A stretch of DNA of 64,000 nucleotides, taken from assembly GCA_002286855.1 (NCBI GenBank), contig NRSV01000004.1, positions 773,213-837,212 of the forward strand, written 5' to 3'. Both the position numbers and the translations under genes were made by a program. Source of the DNA: Bipolaris cookei. Taxonomy: Eukaryota > Ascomycota > Dothideomycetes > Pleosporales > Pleosporaceae. How positions within the stretch are numbered: the stretch's first letter is position 1; the number at the start of each line of letters is the position of its first letter. Shown here piece after piece: positions 44,318 through 54,377 of this stretch. The notes below the pieces were generated by a model that saw only the letters and a program-made list of their open reading frames with translations, was not told the origin of the DNA and made no database searches.

Positions 44318-45583
44318 GCTTTGGCTGCTTTTTGGCACCGAATTACCCACTGCTGGCCAGGCTTATCTGATAGACTCTGGAGCCTATAGATCGCAGCTTG
44401 GTTGTCAGCGTAGACGTGGATATTTTAGTCTTTAGTAGCAGCTTTAGCAGCGTATTCAAAGGCTGTTGTAATGCCTTCAAGCTCTCCATTATAAACGAGT
44501 TGGTTTTCGCCTATATTCTTTGTCTCTGCGTATATTTTTTCTTGGTTTGGGTTGTAGACTGCTAGGCCTACTCCTATCCCATCTCCGTCTTTCGTTTTGG
44601 AGGCGTCTGAGTAGATTACTATAGAGTTATCTTCTATCGTTTGGATATAATCTTTGTGTGCAGCTGCCTCTTCTTCTTTAGATTTCTTTGATATAGAGAT
44701 GTTGTAGTTGAGAGTATATGAGATGATCTTTTCTGTCTCTTGGATGGCTGGGATGGAGCTCGTGATGGCGTGTAGTTGTCTGGTCTTGTTCGGCCGTCTA
44801 GATGGCTGAAGGCTTGTTTTTTGTAGCTTTGCAATAGCTTTCGTAATTGGATGGGTTGGAGCTAGCTGTATAGCTCGCAGAGCGTATTTTCGATTTGTTT
44901 GGCTTAGCTGTATCGCTAGTGACGGCAAGCTAGCTTCAATACTTGTTGGGATAGCTGGAGCTGCTCTGAACACTCCTAGTACCTTTCTTCAAGCTGCGTT
45001 GTGCAGCGGCTGAAGCTGATCTTTAATAAAGCTCTGGTTGCACCAGTAGATTGGCGATGCATAATCTGCAATGCTAGTAACGCATGCTAGATGTAGTTGT
45101 CCAATAGCAAAGGGAGATAGACCGTGGCTTATGTTTGCTAGTCTCCTTAGTCTATTGAAATTTGTTTTTGCTTGGCTGGCTCGGATAGCTACGTGTCCCC
45201 GAAAGGATAGCTTGTTGTCGAGGTGTACCCCTAGCCACAAGGATCAGCTCTTGTGAGCTAGATTTTATTGAGAAATACTAACCATACCGCACTATATGCG
45301 AATTATGAGGCTAGCAACCTCGTAGAGAATATACTTCCATGCAGCAGGAATTGTAGAAAATGAAATTGTAGAGTAAATTCAGTCTATTCAGCCATTACAA
45401 GCCTTGCTGAATGTTCTACCCTTCTGGGGAATACGAGTTACCTTGGCTACGAAATAGGATAAGACTTCTATAAAAGACCAATCTTCTTCACTTCAGTTGA
45501 TATCTCACTTCTGCAATTACTTCTGCATCCTTCTATATACTTCAGCTAAGCTAACCACACCTGTTTAACAAGAAACGCCCAAA

Positions 45584-45912
45584 ATACAGATCAAAGCACT
45601 CCTGATTACCCCTTTCCCAAGCCTCGCTCTTGCAAAGCCCCTTGGAGCAAGTCAAAAACGTAAGATCCAGGACTATAAGAATCAGCTCGTTTACTAATAA
45701 CATCGAGAAATACAGGCTTCTGCGGTCCTACATCGGCAAATGTCATTAAAGCTGGAGACACATTAACAGATATCGCGAATTATTTCGACACCGGTTTTTG
45801 CGACATAGCCAAGGCGAACAATCTATCCAATATCAACTTGCTTAGTCTTGGTGAAACGCTAACAATTCCCACTTAATGCATCCCCAAAGACAACACCTCT
45901 TGTTTGACATAA
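45584..45912 (+). pseudogene. LysM-domain secreted protein, silenced (start lost, premature stop)
   Basis: Exon 1 (45584-45659) encodes a signal-peptide-like stretch but begins ATA where ATG is expected. A normal 56 bp intron follows (GTAAGA...ACTAATAAC...ATACAG, 45660-45715). Exon 2 encodes a LysM domain: VIKAGDTLTDIA, a central Asn/Leu-rich part (CDIAKANNLSNIN) and LGETLTIP, with cysteines placed as in fungal LysM proteins. A TAA at 45874-45876 ends it just after LTIPT, where Gln-Cys would be expected; the next stop is TAA 45910-45912. LysM domains bind chitin oligomers. ATG-to-ATA and CAA-to-TAA are both RIP-type changes. The gene is dead as assembled. Neighbours are LINE copy 3 and pogo element A. 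Confidence 0.7.
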
Positions 45913-46235
45913 ACATCACTTCTGCAGTAAATACATCATTCGGCTCTCATCAAAAACAGTATATCTGTAATCTTTTACTTGAAAGTAAAGGTAGCCCGCG
46001 TCATATCATTGACACGTAAGCTCCTGACAAGACATGGCACCTTGGCGGATATCCTTTACTCTACCAAATCATCACTGCCCTACTACTATTTTGATCAGCA
46101 GCCCTTTCTGCTTTCTTAGTTTTGGCGCTGAGATATAGCATACTGCAAGGAATCTTTTTTGAGCTAATACGAATCAGAAGATATTAATATAGTACTATTC
46201 ACGGGACCTTGAAGAATATTTTGCGAGATTTCGAA
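45913..46235. other. AT-rich sequence between LysM relic and pogo element A
   Basis: Nothing further recognised; may include the decayed 3' end of the LysM gene. Confidence 0.4.
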
Positions 46236-46237
46236 TA

Positions 46238-48064
46238 ACGTGGTTCACAAGCGAGCGAGCGTATCCCCACCAGCGAGTCAACGTTCAGACGAAAACGCAA
46301 GATGCCTCAACAACACAACGCCCAATCTACTTATACTGAAGCAGATCTACAGCTTGCTCTTTCTGATATTAATTTTCAACGCGTTCAAAGTAGTTATTGT
46401 GCTGCTAGAATATATAATCTTCCCGAATCAACTCTTAAGCATCGACGCGCCGGGAGACGCTTTCGACGCGACTGTGAACCGAATTCAAAGCGCCCGAATA
46501 AGCTAGAAGAGGAGGCTATAGTAGAGCGTATTCTCGAAGAGTCTACACGAGGATTTGCGCTTACAAAGCCTGACGTTCGAGCAATGGCTGATAAACTCCT
46601 GCATGAGCGGGAGGGTAACCCTGTTGGCAAGAACTGGGTTGACAGCTTTGTTAAGCGAACTCCTGAGCTCTGTACGCGCTGGACCCGTCCTTATGATCAC
46701 CAGCGAGCTACCTGCGAGGACCCAGCGGCTATCTAGCGCTGGTTTGACTTAGTCTAGGCGACAAAGCAGAAGTGGGGTATTGTGGACGATGATATCTACA
46801 ACTTTGACGAAACTGGCTTCATGATGGGCAAGATGTCATCACAGTTAGTTGTCACAGGCTCAGAAGGATATGGCAAAAAGAAGTGGATACAGCCAAGCAA
46901 CCGTGAGTGGGTTACTGTGATCCAAGGCGTAGGCGCGTTAGGTCGCCAGCTACCACCCTTCGTCATCTTTGCGGATAAGGTGCTTATCAACTTCTGGTTC
47001 AAAGACCTGCCTACTGACTGGGTCCTTGAAGTCAGTCCCAATGGCTGGACAAATAATCAGCTTGCTCTTGCCTAGTTAGAGCACTTTGATACTCATACAC
47101 AGAGCTGTACTGTGGGTGGGTATCGACTGCTCATTATTGACGGCCACGAGAGCCACTGCTCGGTCGAATTTCAAGATCTTTGCAAGGAGAAGAAGATTAT
47201 TCTTCTCTGCATGCCTGCACACTCGTCTCACCTATTGCAGCCTCTTGACGTCGCCTGCTTCTCGCCGTTGAAGCGCAAGTATGGCGACGTGATCTCGGGC
47301 TTGGCACGCAACCGCACCAACTATATCAGCAAGGAGACCTTCCTACCTGCCTTTAGAACTGCTTTTGAGCAGTCTATCACGAAGGAGAATATCCAAGCTG
47401 GCTTTAGAGGCGCTGGCTTTAGAGGCGCTGGTCTAGTCCCACATAACCCACAGGCCGTGCTATCGAAGCTTGATATGGTGGTGCAGACGCCAAAACAATC
47501 ACCACAACGGGCAGCTACCTGGGAGGCGCAGACACCACGCAACGCGCGTGAAGTCGAGGCTCAAAGTGCTCTTATTCGACAGAGAGTAAGAAACCGTTCT
47601 GGTCTTCTACAAGCTCTTTAGACGAAAAGATCGCGTAGCTTAGTAAAGGTGCGCAACAGATAGCACATGAAATGGTGTTACTACGCGAGAAAGTAGGTAG
47701 CCTTGAAGCAGCTCTAGATACAGCAACAAAACGCAAGAGCCGCAAGCGGCGATACGTACGGACAGAAGAGACTCTTAATGTTGGCGAGGTACAAGAAGTA
47801 CTAGCTGAACATGCAGGTAGTAGTTGTGGTGGTGGTGAGAGTGCGTCAAAGAGGGTGCGAGGAGAGGGGCGATGCGGGCGTTGCAACCAGACTAGACACA
47901 ACGTTCGTACCTGCGTAGTTGAGATAGATAGTGCAAGTGATTGTAGCGATTCTGATAATTAATTTGGTATATTGTAATAGTTTATTGATTGTGATAAAAG
48001 TGCGTGATAACGTCTTGACGTTGACGCGCTGGTGGGTATACGCTCGCTCGCTTGTGAACCACGT
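46238..48064 (+). mobile_element. pogo/Fot1-like transposon A, complete with TIRs
   Basis: Left end ACGTGGTTCACAAGCGAGCGAGCGTA..., right end its complement (about 40 bp, few changes), with TA at 46236-46237 and 48065-48066. Length 1,827 bp. Contains a single transposase reading frame broken by nonsense codons. A 705 bp central tract is shared with element D. Confidence 0.9.
46302..47962 (+). pseudogene. pogo transposase A, several nonsense codons
   Basis: ATG 46302, psq helix-turn-helix (SYCAARIYNLPESTLKHRR), CENPB-type part (NPVGKNWVDSFVKRTPEL), DDE_1 domain (YNFDETGFMMG, LLIIDGHESH, LQPLDVACFSPLKRKYG), a short internal duplication (AGFRG twice, 47398-47421) and a C-terminal zinc knuckle (CGRCNQTRHNVRTC, with the knuckle Gly replaced by Arg). 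Stops: TAG after PAAI (Gln expected), TAG after FDLV (Gln), TAG after NQLALA (Trp), a one-base deletion near 47600 and TAG at 47633. The substitutions are C-to-T type. Confidence 0.85.
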
Positions 48065-48066
48065 TA

Positions 48067-49732
48067 GTTAATCTGTTGTACCAATTACAATCAGAACTAG
48101 GGGCATATATATGGCACTTTTGCCCAACTAGTAGAGGGATTACATAAGCACATATAGTTGTGAACTGCTTGCAGCCGTACTGTAACTTGAATACTGCGAA
48201 GTTACAGCAGCTTCTTGATGATAGTTTTGGCGGCAATATAGTAGAAGTTGGGATAAGGCAAAACATTGCCTAGAATAGCCTGCTTTGCCCAGAATAGGCG
48301 TGGATAATTACTTCTAGGATATTATTTAGCGCATAAAAACGGGTTGAGGTGGATAGCAGTTGAATGAGCTCTGGTTTACTTGGGGTCTCTTTCAAGGCAT
48401 TGAGGCACGCCTGTTGAGTTTGGTGCGACAATTATTCTTTCTATAATTGTACTAATTGCTTCACTAACTTACATCCTTGCACCTAGGCTATGAGCCTCAC
48501 TGTGATTCAGACAGCCCCCTCGACTCGATCTACACCAATTCAAATGTAACTACGTAGATACTTGTGAGCCTCACCAGGTTGCACGTCTTATATAGCCCTA
48601 GGGCTGGGAAAGGACGTTAAACCAAAACAATAATAGTCACAATAGTACATCCTTGCACCGTTATATATACGCTCGATCGACGCGATTATCGAGATTGTGA
48701 TAAAACATATAGCGACTCTAGCTTAAGGATATGCTGCAGGGTTTAACAAATGAGAAGGGTTAATAGCGGGTACTGGTATCACACATGATTGAATTCGAAA
48801 TGGAACACCAAGTTGTCGTGTGATGCGGCTAATTTAGGGTGGGAGAAATTTCGCATGGTTCATAGAGCTGAACAGAAGGCGAGGGTTGCCTCCTGTAAGT
48901 AGAGTATGTTGGGCAGGTGCTAGCAAGGCGAAGCGATTACGAATAGGAAGCGAACGCGACTGTGATGGCGCGGAAAGATGGGGACCGGGGATGGCGGACC
49001 TGGAGGGCGGACCAAGGCGGACCCAACAGGCGATGGATTGCGCTATCTGTACCACTGACTCGGAACGCCACAGTCTGTAAGGCAACCAAGCTCTTTCATG
49101 CATTCTACGGTGTCATGTCCCCGTTCGGAAGGCAATTCCGAGCCGCTCCCAATGCTCGCGCTCCAATTGAGTGAGGAGGCTGTGACCCGTGCGTGCTCAT
49201 GTTGAGTGGTGCCACCACAGCAAACAGCGTAACACGTGGTTGTGGAATCGCCGTGTACGACAAAAATAAGAAAAAAATTAAATACATCCCTCTCTGCTTC
49301 AAAAAACTCAAAATGTAGACTATAATAACGCCATTATATCTTACTTTGCGGGGAGTTATGAGTAGGCGCATAGATCGTAATACCCCGTATTACTAGGTAC
49401 CCCGTATTTTCGGTAGCCTAGCTCTGGTGGCACCCCTCGTCTTGCGATAGTTCCATTGACATACCACTAAAACCATGCTTGGATGATGGCTAGTCAGCCG
49501 CAGTCTTATAATTGGACCACCACCACTCTGATTGCAGAAAGGCGTAGATTAGACCGAACTATGTTACGCGCGGTTCTCCTTTACGAGGAAACTATCTGGT
49601 CCTAAATAGTCCTACATTTGCACATAACTTTACCTTCTATCCTCTTCAAGATCGCACTTCAAGACCGGGGTTATATCATCTTCAAAAAAGACCGCTTACG
49701 TTACATGCAAGTTCAGCTTTGAATTGAGTATC
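48067..49732. other. intergenic region, no gene recognised
   Basis: AT-rich; frames at 48.8-49.4 kb are short and without family features. The 3' part should hold the promoter of the receptor gene at 49.7 kb. Confidence 0.5.
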
Positions 49733-51104
49733 ATGGCTAGTGACCAGGGCTTGGCCGACGAAACACGAGTACGCAAAAACTACAAACATATAATGACGCA
49801 ACTCACCAATTCTGTCTAGGTTCCTACAGCTTTAGCCATCGTTACCATCTTTACGGTACTTTCATGCGCCTGCGTAGCCCTCCGGCTTTACACTAGGTAA
49901 CTATATTCTTGAAAGAAAATCAGCGATCACGAGACTAATCAGAGTTTGCATTCACATAGGAGAATAATATTGCGAAATATTGGGGCGGACGACTATGTCA
50001 TCATTGTGGCCCAAGTGCTCAACTTCGGAGTATCAGCTGGAAATTACGCAATTCTTGCCGCTGGGGGCGCAGGGCGACACGTCGAGTTTGTCAAGGACAA
50101 ACTGCCAATTTTTACCAAGGTAAGAAACCTGCTGAGAAAAACGTAAGGTTTACGAAAGCTCATTTCATGAAGATACTCCTGGCCGCTATAGCACTCTATA
50201 ACGCGACACAAATTGCAATCAAGATATCGCTACTTCTCCAATATGGAAAGATCTTTCCAGGTCGAACTATGCGACTCATTTGCAACTGGGGCACTGCACT
50301 ACTTCTGATGTGGGGAGCTGCACAACAGTAAGTTCTCATATGCCTTATCAAAGGTCAGGTCTAACAAATGTATTCTTTAAAGGGTCTTCACTCCATTCAT
50401 CTGCACGTTCACGAGTATCACACATATCCCGCCAGGAGTTTGCGTCGGCAATAACACGTGAGTATACAGTACACGTAAATGAGTGCTTTGGCTTTTACTG
50501 AGAGCAGTTAGACTAGCTGCACTTAATGCTGTTATGAATGTAGTTACCGATTTCCTGATTCTTATCATCCCTTTTAAGCCTGTACTTCAACTGCAAATCA
50601 ATTTGTTGCGTAAGGTATACCTGTTGGCTATTTTGTGCATGGGCTTAGCGTAAGTAGCACTTACTCTTTTTACAGGTGACTATACTGATGTCTAGTAGTG
50701 TATGCATCATCTCCGCAATCCGACTTAATATGCTTATCGGACCTGAGTATGACTGGAACGATATCACATGGCAAATCGGGACTGTTGCTTTTCTTTCTAC
50801 CCTTGAAACCAGCCTCGGTATCATGTGTGCCTGCATCCCTACACTTCGACCACTATTAAAGAGATTTTCACCAAGGATGGCGGGATCAAGTGGTAAAGAT
50901 CAATCGACTACTGGTAACCAATTTGGCAGCAAGAGAGAGACGAGGTATACGAGTAATGGTCCTCTTAAGTCAAAGACTACCCAGGACAATGCTACCTACA
51001 TCCAAAAAGATGTCCATTTTCAAAGCACTACAGAACTTAGGGATATTTCGCCCAAAGAACCATACCAAGTTTCTCAACGATCTTCCGATGATATAAGCCT
51101 GTAA
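49733..51104 (+). CDS. PTH11-like seven-transmembrane receptor (fungal rhodopsin-domain protein), 349 aa
   Basis: Seven exons: 49733-49768, 49820-49896, 49960-50119, 50173-50327, 50383-50457, 50512-50649, 50696-51104; six GT-AG introns of 46-63 bp, all in frame. Two acceptors were chosen among alternatives (50511 and 50695) because nearer AGs give stops. Seven hydrophobic segments: TALAIVTIFTVLSCACVALRLY, GADDYVIIVAQVLN, the LLAAIALYNATQIAIKISLLLQY block, a Cys-flanked loop (TPFICTF...CVGNNT), NVVTDFLILIIPFKPVLQLQ, ASVCIISAIRLN and TVAFLSTLETSLGIMCACIPTLRP. The D-D-Y and P...LQL marks match the same family as 20.5 kb, with a Ser/Thr-rich tail. Ligand unknown. Apparently intact despite flanking transposons. 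Confidence 0.82.
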
Positions 51105-51719
51105 GCAGAATAACTGGCAACGAATAGTTAGGATCCAATTTCCCAGTACTTAGAAAAGGGTTAGTTGATTTGAAAAACTGATGCTGCACTTATGGATGAG
51201 TTCTCGTTTTCTTTGTATACTATTGTAATACATCTCATCAGTATGAAACCACTAGAGTCATGAGAACTCCGACATATCTCTAGAGCATAACGACTTCCAC
51301 TACCAGCATAAATTGCCGTTGTTCCGCGGAATCTAACTAAGAATGCGGAGCCTTGTGGTTCGCTAGGGATCAGGCTAGTTTACCCCGGCAGTCATAACAT
51401 ACCCATGCACGACGCTCATAGATTGACGATCATCCTATAAATAGTTACGTACCTTCTATCCACTCGTACATGGCCAAGTCGAGAAATGAAGGTTATATGC
51501 TTCATACTAACAACCTATCGTGATACTTTAATACTGTTACCTAGCTGCTGGGTATTTCTGATTGCGTGAAGGCAACCCTCGGCGCATGATATCTTTGGGA
51601 TTCGTCAAATAAATTACGTACATGGCAAGCGAGCGGCGCAACCCAACAACTTTGCGCACCTCTCTTGCTATATAACTTCATAACGCAATAGTATATCAAA
51701 TAAATATCTATGGACTAGA

Positions 51720-53562
51720 CTAAATAGTATCTATAATATCTTTCTTGCATGCACGTGAATTATGGCCAGTCTCTCTACACCTACTACAGCGCGTAAGAGC
51801 CCGGCGGCTGACACCTAATCGCTCTCCTCCCTGACGCTCCTCATAAGCAATCTGCTCATCAGCCTCGCGTTGAGCGATTATATCTTCACCAGATCCCTTT
51901 GTTAGCACTCATTGCTTCTGTATCCGCTTCTTCTTACGCTGTCTACGCTTTATGGCTGCCTCATTAGCCTTCCCAAGGCTGGCGATTCGATCGCGCATTA
52001 GCTCAGCTGAAAGCATCACTACCTCTGCTCCTTTCTTAAGCTGGTCAATCGCCGCAATAATCGAAGCCGTTGATGAGCTTTTATGGCGTTGTACGCGGTT
52101 ACTTATTAGCGTCGATTGAGCTTCAAGCTCGCATATATTGTTTGGTGTACAGGCTTGCCAGAGAGCTTCTGCGAGAGCTTCTGCGAAAGCTGGCGTAGTT
52201 GGCGTACGCAGCTTTATATCGAGCTTCGATAGAACAACATCTGGCTGGAGAGGTACAAGGCTTGCGCCTCGGAAAGACGAGCCGATATTGGCTGGCGTGA
52301 AAGATCTATCAAATGCCGTCTTGAACGCTGGCAGAAACTAGAGTTTGGCGATATGGTTGATATGGTGGCGGGTTACGTTCTGCACCTCACGGCTATACGT
52401 GTGACGGGCTGGGCAGCCCATCACAGTACAGATAGCGGCGACTATCTTATGTACCAACTACGCAACGATATCAGCAGCTCTAATATCTTGTGCCAGCCTT
52501 TTTGGCGCGGTGGGCGCGTTGTAGTTGCGTGCGTGATCCGATAGGATCCGACCCGTTACAATACGCACGCTTCAACGGCGAGAAGCAGGCGACGTCAAGA
52601 GGCTGCAATAGGTGAGACGAGTGTGCAGGCATGCAGAGAAGAATAATCTTCTTCTCCTTGCAAAGATCTTGAAATTCGACCGAGCAGTGGCTCTCGTGGC
52701 CGTCAATAATGAGCAGTCGATACCCACCCACAGTACAGCTCTGTGTATGAGTATCAAAGTGCTCTAACTAGGCAAGAGCAAGCTGATTATTTGTCCAGCC
52801 ATTGGGACTGACTTCAAGGACCCAGTCAGTAGGCAGGTCTTTGAACCAGAAGTTGATAAGCACCTTATCCGCAAAGATGACGAAGGGTGGTAGCTGGCGA
52901 CCTAACGCGCCTACGCCTTGGATCACAGTAACCCACTCACGGTTGCTTGGCTGTATCCACTTCTTTTTGCCATATCCTTCTGAGCCTGTGACAACTAACT
53001 GTGATGACATCTTGCCCATCATGAAGCCAGTTTCGTCAAAGTTGTAGATATCATCGTCCACAATACCCCACTTCTGCTTTGTCGCCTAGACTAAGTCAAA
53101 CCAGCGCTAGATAGCCGCTGGGTCCTCGCAGGTAGCTCGCTGGTGATCATAAGGACGGGTCCAGCGCGTACAGAGCTCAGGAGTTCGCTTAACAAAGCTG
53201 TCAACCCAGTTCTTGCCAACAGGGTTACCCTCCCGCTCATGCAGGAGTTTATCAGCCATTGCTCGAACGTCAACCTTTGTAAGCGCAAATCCTCGCGCAG
53301 GCTCCTCAAGAATACGCTTAAGTATAGCCTCCTCTTCTAGCTTATTCAGGCGCTTTGAGTTCGCTCCGCAGTCGCGTCGGGGGCGCGTTCCAGCGCGTCG
53401 CCGTCGAATTGTTGTTCGGGGGACGCTATATATCTCTGCAGCACGTTTTACACTTTGAACACGTTTGGATTTAATGTCAAAGAGAGCAAGTTGAATATCT
53501 GATTCGTTAGAAATCAATCGGGCACTGCGTGGTTGAGACATGTCGCGTTGTAGTGTTGACAT
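51720..53562 (-). pseudogene. pogo transposase D, interrupted and mosaic
   Basis: From ATG 53562: psq helix-turn-helix (RAAEIYSVPRTTIRRRR), CENPB-type part, DDE_1 blocks (YNFDETGFMMG, LLIIDGHESH, LQPLDVACFSPLKR), LTR-like insertion, then continuing SREVQNV...FLPAFKTAFDRSF to a C-terminal zinc knuckle (CSRCRETGHNSRACKK) ending at 51720. Stops: TAG after PAAI, TAG after FDLV, TAG after NQLALA (all as in element A), TAG before FLPAF, TGA/TAA near 51910. Not functional. Confidence 0.8.
52400..52560. repeat. 161 bp solo-LTR-like insertion in element D
   Basis: Begins TGTGACGGGC and ends CCCGTTACA (TG..CA with near-matching inverted ends), flanked by a perfect 5 bp duplication ATACG (52395-52399 and 52561-52565). 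Removing it and one ATACG rejoins the transposase reading AY-SREVQ. Confidence 0.8.
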
Positions 53563-53624
53563 TAGGGCGCTGGTGGGGAGGTGGCCACTCGCTTGGGGTG
53601 GCCACTCGCTTGTGAACTATGTTA

Positions 53625-54377
53625 GTGATCTCATAAACCCCTAAAATTACTTACTGCAAAGCGTGTAACTATCAATTTTGGTCGGGTGGTGGCCCGTGTA
53701 GAAAAATGTTTATTGTCCACTGCGTGACAGCATTCATCAAAGATACGTTCTCGAGAAACGCTGAGAATCTTGTGACAAGGATCACCTACACACTGAAAAC
53801 GGCCTTTTAATTTCTCGGCTCATTCCTTTCCCTCTTATCTGTCACACAATAATTGAAAAGTTTGCATTACTCGAAAACGTTTATGGATATTCTGATTCCA
53901 GTGTAGAACGACATTATTATGGGGAAATCTAAATCACTTTAGAAGTTTTGGCGATGATATTAGTAGCACCATATTGCTCATAACCATTTTTGTCATGTAC
54001 ACCGATCAGTGCTACATTGAGAGGAAAGAGATTTGATGCTTCACTCGCCATGACACGTCCGCTAGTCTTTCAGTGGGCAAAAATTGTAAATTTCAATATA
54101 TGTGCTATCATACATGGTGGTTAAAAGATAAAAAAAGCCTCGTCTGGTTTCGGAGATCATCTTGGAAAGATAAATACCAGGTTCCTATGATGCTATTGTT
54201 CTGACAATAGATTATGATTATGGATTTTCATTTTGGCTTATACGGAGATGCTTTTTAGATTGTTGTCATCATTCTACATGTCATCCGAAGATCGAAGCAG
54301 ATAGATCAACGCCCACGATGCGAGTGTCTCGGTTGTTTCTTACGAGTAGAAGTTTGCGTGAGATTGCTGGCCTCGAA
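53625..54377. other. intergenic region downstream of the kinase gene
   Basis: No gene recognised; AT-rich, containing the kinase 3' flank. Confidence 0.5.

Larger units (their letters stand above)
42401..45238 (-). mobile_element. Tad1-like LINE copy 3, 5'-truncated and carrying two insertions
   Basis: The 3' UTR (42401-42720) matches 3861-4150 closely. After two nested insertions the coding part resumes at 43749 and runs up to about 45238: C-terminal CSCGRPQTAEHLLLYC, RNase H (IYSDASK, NGELEGI, GNEKADSLAK) and the thumb of the reverse transcriptase (WLGVHLDNKLSF). Breaks: four Ns at 44314-44317, a TAA near 44425, a deletion before 44700-44730 compared with copy 1, and truncation at about 45238. 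Confidence 0.85.
51616..53622 (-). mobile_element. pogo/Fot1-like transposon D, mosaic
   Basis: Right end ...GCGAGTGGCCACC-type units twice, then TTCACAAGCGAG complement with ACAT at the tip (C-to-T of ACGT), followed by TA 53623-53624. The left end near 51616 (TACGTACATGGCAAGCGAGCGGC) is a mutated match. The transposase reads on the minus strand. Its N-terminus and C-terminus belong to one or two subfamilies distinct from element A, but 52568-53272 appears identical to 46571-47275 of A. A 161 bp LTR-like insertion (52400-52560) splits it further. Confidence 0.8.

Noticed and set aside
48834..49174. Overlapping frames on both strands in the 48.8-49.2 kb interval
   Set aside because: Short, mutually overlapping, no start context, no homology I can recognise.
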